Of a stretch of 64,000 nt of DNA, positions 61,077 through 64,000 are shown piece by piece. Origin of the DNA: Eubacterium uniforme (GTDB lineage: Bacteria > Bacillota > Clostridia > Lachnospirales > Lachnospiraceae); the NCBI RefSeq assembly GCF_900167115.1, contig NZ_FUXZ01000008.1:1-64000 (forward strand), written 5' to 3'. The notes below the pieces were generated by a model that saw nothing but the letters and a program-made list of their open reading frames with translations, did not search any database and was not told where the DNA came from. The translations under genes were made by a program, and so were the position numbers. Positions within the stretch are counted from its first letter, which is position 1, and every line of letters starts with the position of its first letter.

Positions 61077-61213
61077 ATTATAATCACATCACAAATTATA
61101 ATCTTTGATTTAAATCAAGTTTTGCATATTTATTTTGATAGTAATTATCATCTATTTTCACAATTATTGATTCAAATCAAGTTTCGCAGCATAACTTTCT
61201 TGATTCAAATCAA
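61077..61213 (-). promoter_or_regulatory. pflB promoter with three perfect FNR boxes
   Basis: TATAAT on the minus strand at 61082-61077 implies a start near 61070. FNR-type palindromes: TTGATTTAAATCAA at 61105-61118, centred 41.5 bases upstream; TTGATTCAAATCAA at 61167-61180 and again at 61200-61213. The first is in the class II activator position. All three match TTGATNNNNATCAA exactly. Confidence 0.8.
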
Positions 61214-61235
61214 TAATAAATCACTCAATTTCTAA

Positions 61236-61727
61236 CTATCTATCTCTTTCTTCCAATACATGTATTACTTCTTTGGAATTTAAAATCTCATCTATTCTTT
61301 CTCTTACAAAATCAGGTTTAATTACAACATTCTTTATGTCCTCTACCGAAACCCATGCAAGTTCCTCACCTTGATCTGTAATCTTCTTGCAATTCTTTAT
61401 ATCCTCGGGTGTAACCTTCATAACATAATAAAACTCTAAAACATGACAATCCTTAGCATCCATTATGCCTCCAACTCCCTTAAAGAAGTTTTCACAAACA
61501 ACTGCTAGATGATCTGCTTTTAATTTCATGCCTGTTTCTTCAAAGATTTCTCTTTCTATACACTGCACTGAAGTTTCACCAAGTGTAACTCCACCGCCAA
61601 CCATATAATAGTATCCACCCATAAATTCACTCTTAACAAAAAGCATTTTGCCATCACAAATAACAAATCCTCCTGTCCTATATCTAAACCAGTTATTCTC
61701 TTTAGTAAAACCACAATCGTATGACAT
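61236..61727 (-). CDS. Nudix hydrolase
   Basis: A 163-residue hydrolase for nucleoside-diphosphate-linked substrates. The Nudix box starts at GGGVTLGE (about 46-53) and runs to REIFEETG (about 62-69), with all required residues. The start at 61727 follows GGAGG. The N-terminal WFRYRTGGFVICDGKMLFVK is common in this subgroup. The substrate cannot be deduced. It sits between the pflB promoter region and the FNR-like regulator gene. Confidence 0.9.
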   Translation of the reverse strand: MSYDCGFTKENNWFRYRTGGFVICDGKMLFVKSEFMGGYYYMVGGGVTLGETSVQCIEREIFEETGMKLKADHLAVVCENFFKGVGGIMDAKDCHVLEFYYVMKVTPEDIKNCKKITDQGEELAWVSVEDIKNVVIKPDFVRERIDEILNSKEVIHVLEERDR

Positions 61728-61801
61728 AATGCCTCCTCCAAGATATTAATATTTCTCGACCCAATACAAATATCTATAATATATAATTTTTTAACCTTTA
61801 T

Positions 61802-62452
61802 CTACTGACATAACAACTGAATCTTCTTATAATCAATTATTTCTAATTTACCCTTGCCAGCTCGTTTAATTAAACCTTCTCTTTCTAACTGTTTAAGCTT
61901 TCTACTTACGGTTTCCATACGAAGATTAATACTTGCAGCAATATCATCAAGTGTAAGTTCAAGATAATCCGTAGTTCTACGCTGCTCGCTATAAACTAAG
62001 AATCCTGCAAGTCTTGCAAGTGGATCTTCCATGGCAAGATAAATATTTCTAGCATTTGCATCATGAAGTTTTTGGCTTAATAAAACTATAACCTTCTTAG
62101 CGAAATGCTTCTTTCTAAGCATTTTCTCAAAATCCTCATTACTTATCTTGTAATACTTTCCCTTTGTAAGCCAAACGCCAGTATATGGATAAGTACTATT
62201 ATTAAGCAAAAAACTTTCCCATAAAAACTCATGCTCCGAAAAGATACCAACTATACGCTCCCTGCCATTAGCATCGTATCTAGTAAGTTTTATACTGCCC
62301 TCATCAATTAAATATACACCTTCAACCTGATCGCCTTCATGAAATAGTGCGCTATTCTTTCTAGCCTTCTTATATATGGAATTTTCAAGAAGGGAAACTA
62401 ATTCCTCACTATCACCGAATCCGGCAATATTCATGGTATTATATGCATTCAT
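61802..62452 (-). CDS. Crp/FNR-family regulator without an N-terminal Cys cluster
   Basis: A 216-residue regulator: cNMP-binding-type beta-roll (ALFHEGDQVEGVYLIDEGSI, about 37-56; FSEHEFLWES), a dimer helix, and a C-terminal HTH (DDIAASINLRMETVSRKLKQ, about 165-184). The recognition helix keeps Glu, Ser and Arg as in FNR (ET-SR), which predicts TTGAT half sites, exactly the boxes in front of pflB 700 bases away. Only one Cys is visible (QLLCQ at the very end), so it cannot carry an FNR-type [4Fe-4S] cluster alone; the signal is unknown. Start at ATG 62452 with GAGG 8 bases upstream. Confidence 0.88.
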   Translation of the reverse strand: MNAYNTMNIAGFGDSEELVSLLENSIYKKARKNSALFHEGDQVEGVYLIDEGSIKLTRYDANGRERIVGIFSEHEFLWESFLLNNSTYPYTGVWLTKGKYYKISNEDFEKMLRKKHFAKKVIVLLSQKLHDANARNIYLAMEDPLARLAGFLVYSEQRRTTDYLELTLDDIAASINLRMETVSRKLKQLEREGLIKRAGKGKLEIIDYKKIQLLCQ

Positions 62453-62583
62453 ATCATTCACCTCGCAAGTGTTCTACTTGCATAAATCATTTCCATCCTG
62501 TCATAACTGCTAAAACAGTCCCTCATCCTAAATAACAAATCAAAACAAAACATTAAAACAAACAAACCATAATATGAAAAACA

Positions 62584-62611
62584 AAATACACCCCTACTTA
62601 GGGGTGTATTT
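62584..62611 (-). terminator. Terminator of the formate-THF ligase gene
   Basis: Perfect 12-bp stem AAATACACCCCT (62584-62595) with complement at 62600-62611, loop ACTT, followed on the minus strand by TGTTTTTC. Confidence 0.85.
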
Positions 62612-62619
62612 GTAATAAT

Positions 62620-64000
62620 CTAGAATAATCCAGAAATCTTTCCATTCTCATCTACGTCTATCTTAACTGCTGCTGGTACTTTTGGAAGTCCTGGCATTGT
62701 CATTATATCCCCTGTAAGTGCAACTATAAAACCTGCTCCTGCTGAAACCTTAAGATTTCTAACTGTAATTTCGAAATCCTTAGGTGCACCAAGCTTAGTC
62801 TGATCGTCTGTAAGAGAATACTGAGTTTTAGCTACACAGATTGGCATATTACCAAATCCCTGAGCAGTAAGCTGATCAGCCTGTTTCTTAGCCTGTGGTG
62901 TTAAAACCACACCCTTACCACCGTATACTCTCTTAACGATTGTATCAATCTTCTCCTCGATACTACCTTCAAGCTCATATGAGAAACTAAAGTCATTAGG
63001 TTCCTCAACTAAACGAAGTACTTCCTTAGCAAGAGTAATTCCGCCTTCGCCACCCTTAGCCCAAACTTCTGAAAGTGCAACATTAACACCTAACTCTTTA
63101 CACTTATCTTCAACAAGTTTAAGTTCAGCTTCAGTATCTGTTGGGAATCTATTAATAGCCACAACACAAGGAAGTTTATATACATTTTTAATATTATCTA
63201 CATGTTTAAGTAAGTTTGGAAGACCCTTTTCAAGTGCTTCAAGATTTTCAGCACCAAGATCTGCCTTAGCAACACCGCCGTTATACTTAAGTGCACGAAC
63301 TGTTGCAACCACAACAACTGCATTTGGCTTAAGGTCTGCCATACGACACTTAATATCTAAGAACTTTTCAGCTCCAAGGTCAGCGCCGAAACCAGCCTCT
63401 GTAATAGCGATGTCTGCAAGCTTCATGGCCATCTTTGTAGCTGTAACTGAGTTACATCCATGTGCAATATTAGCAAATGGTCCGCCATGAATAATAGCTG
63501 GAGTATGTTCAAGTGTCTGAACAAGATTTGGCTTAAGTGCATCCTTAAGTAAAGCTGTCATAGCACCTTCTGCATGAAGGTCACCAGCTGTTACTGGCTT
63601 TTGTGTAGCAACTGGACCATAAGTATAACCGATAACCATACGGCTAAGTCTTTCCTTAAGGTCTGTGATGTCATTAGCTAAACAAAGAACTGCCATAACT
63701 TCTGATGCAACTGTGATATCATAACCATCCTCACGTGGAGTACCGTTAACTCTACCACCTAAACCATCTGTTACAAAACGAAGCTGTCTGTCGTTCATGT
63801 CAACACAGCGCTTCCATGTAATCTTTCTAGGATCTATATTAAGTTCATTACCTTGGTAAATGTGATTATCAATCATTGCTGCAAGTAAGTTGTTAGCAGC
63901 ACCAATAGCATGGAAATCACCTGTAAAATGTAAGTTAATGTCTTCCATTGGAACAACCTGTGCATATCCGCCACCTGCTGCGCCACCCTTTACACCAAAC
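62620..64000 (-). CDS. fhs: Formate-tetrahydrofolate ligase (start beyond window)
   Basis: The C-terminal about 460 codons; the frame is open to the right edge ([20 protein letters not shown] precedes the first visible Met). It converts formate and tetrahydrofolate to 10-formyl-THF using ATP. Motifs include [54 protein letters not shown] and [14 protein letters not shown]-type residues ([19 protein letters not shown]). It uses formate made by PFL for one-carbon metabolism. The usual full length is about 556 residues, so about 95 are outside the window. Confidence 0.96.
   Translation of the reverse strand, partial: FGVKGGAAGGGYAQVVPMEDINLHFTGDFHAIGAANNLLAAMIDNHIYQGNELNIDPRKITWKRCVDMNDRQLRFVTDGLGGRVNGTPREDGYDITVASEVMAVLCLANDITDLKERLSRMVIGYTYGPVATQKPVTAGDLHAEGAMTALLKDALKPNLVQTLEHTPAIIHGGPFANIAHGCNSVTATKMAMKLADIAITEAGFGADLGAEKFLDIKCRMADLKPNAVVVVATVRALKYNGGVAKADLGAENLEALEKGLPNLLKHVDNIKNVYKLPCVVAINRFPTDTEAELKLVEDKCKELGVNVALSEVWAKGGEGGITLAKEVLRLVEEPNDFSFSYELEGSIEEKIDTIVKRVYGGKGVVLTPQAKKQADQLTAQGFGNMPICVAKTQYSLTDDQTKLGAPKDFEITVRNLKVSAGAGFIVALTGDIMTMPGLPKVPAAVKIDVDENGKISGLF

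Noticed and set aside
1-64000. tRNA, rRNA or a replication origin
   Set aside because: No cloverleaf-forming segment with a conserved T-loop (GTTCRANNC), no rRNA-like sequence and no DnaA-box cluster was noticed on either strand; a computed scan would be more sensitive.

Overview
The window reads as the chromosome of an obligately anaerobic, low-GC, Gram-positive fermenter of the Lachnospiraceae type (rumen or gut Clostridia). The basis is gene content: an NADH-linked [FeFe] hydrogenase operon, pyruvate formate-lyase and its activase, L-lactate dehydrogenase, formate-tetrahydrofolate ligase, plant-glucan enzymes and dockerin-type surface proteins. Genus and species cannot be fixed from the sequence alone. 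Nearly all genes lie on the minus strand; the exceptions are cellobiose phosphorylase, an IS3-family element, a decayed IS21 transposase and a 25-residue toxin-like ORF.

Layout. 1-2300: the start of an IS1182-type transposase, whose IS end abuts a GH5 cellulase lipoprotein, then a toxin-like small ORF. 2500-6000: a permease/ATPase ABC pair behind a strong promoter with an operator array. 6300-18200: a cello-oligosaccharide locus (acylphosphatase, GH3 beta-glucosidase with reversed domain order, DUF624 protein, two sugar permeases, binding protein, LacI regulator) with divergent cellobiose phosphorylase. Sugar is imported, cut by the GH3 enzyme or phosphorolysed, under LacI-type control. 18400-28100: surface proteins, namely twin LRR-transglutaminase-dockerin proteins, a 1278-residue adhesin and an SH3b lysozyme-like protein. 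28200-34200: an ECF sigma factor, its membrane-anchored partner and a paralog of that partner, flanked by two small-protein genes that share an almost identical promoter module and a C-terminal tail. An IS3 element here sits in the loop of a terminator hairpin. 34200-38370: small metabolic genes (DUF3006, Spx/ArsC-like, phosphotransferase, HAD, nuclease-like) and a 74-bp tandem repeat made of hairpins. 

38370-46720: a ten-gene hydrogenase operon. NuoE-, NuoF- and HydA-type subunits enclose a regulatory block: a sensory H-cluster protein, two ATPase-fold regulators, two DRTGG proteins and a PHP phosphoesterase. A near-consensus Rex site lies upstream. 47000-49700: PFL activase, Fic protein, DHFR, fluoride channel and a small basic protein. 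49780-55960: a defence island with a toxin-antitoxin pair (MqsR-like toxin, Panacea antitoxin) under its own operator, and a restriction-modification operon (C5 methyltransferase, Eco47II-family endonuclease) that also carries an Abi-alpha protein, a DUF6414 protein and a methyltransferase fragment. 56000-56900: mobile-element debris. 56900-64000: HD hydrolase, LDH, PFL with three perfect FNR boxes (one centred at -41.5), Nudix, an FNR-like regulator without an N-terminal cysteine cluster, and the start-truncated formate-THF ligase.

The least explained elements are the paired small-protein promoters around the sigma locus, the hairpin tandem repeat, and the defence genes embedded in the R-M operon. 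Start codons were chosen by hand from Shine-Dalgarno position. All family assignments come from motif recognition, without database searches.
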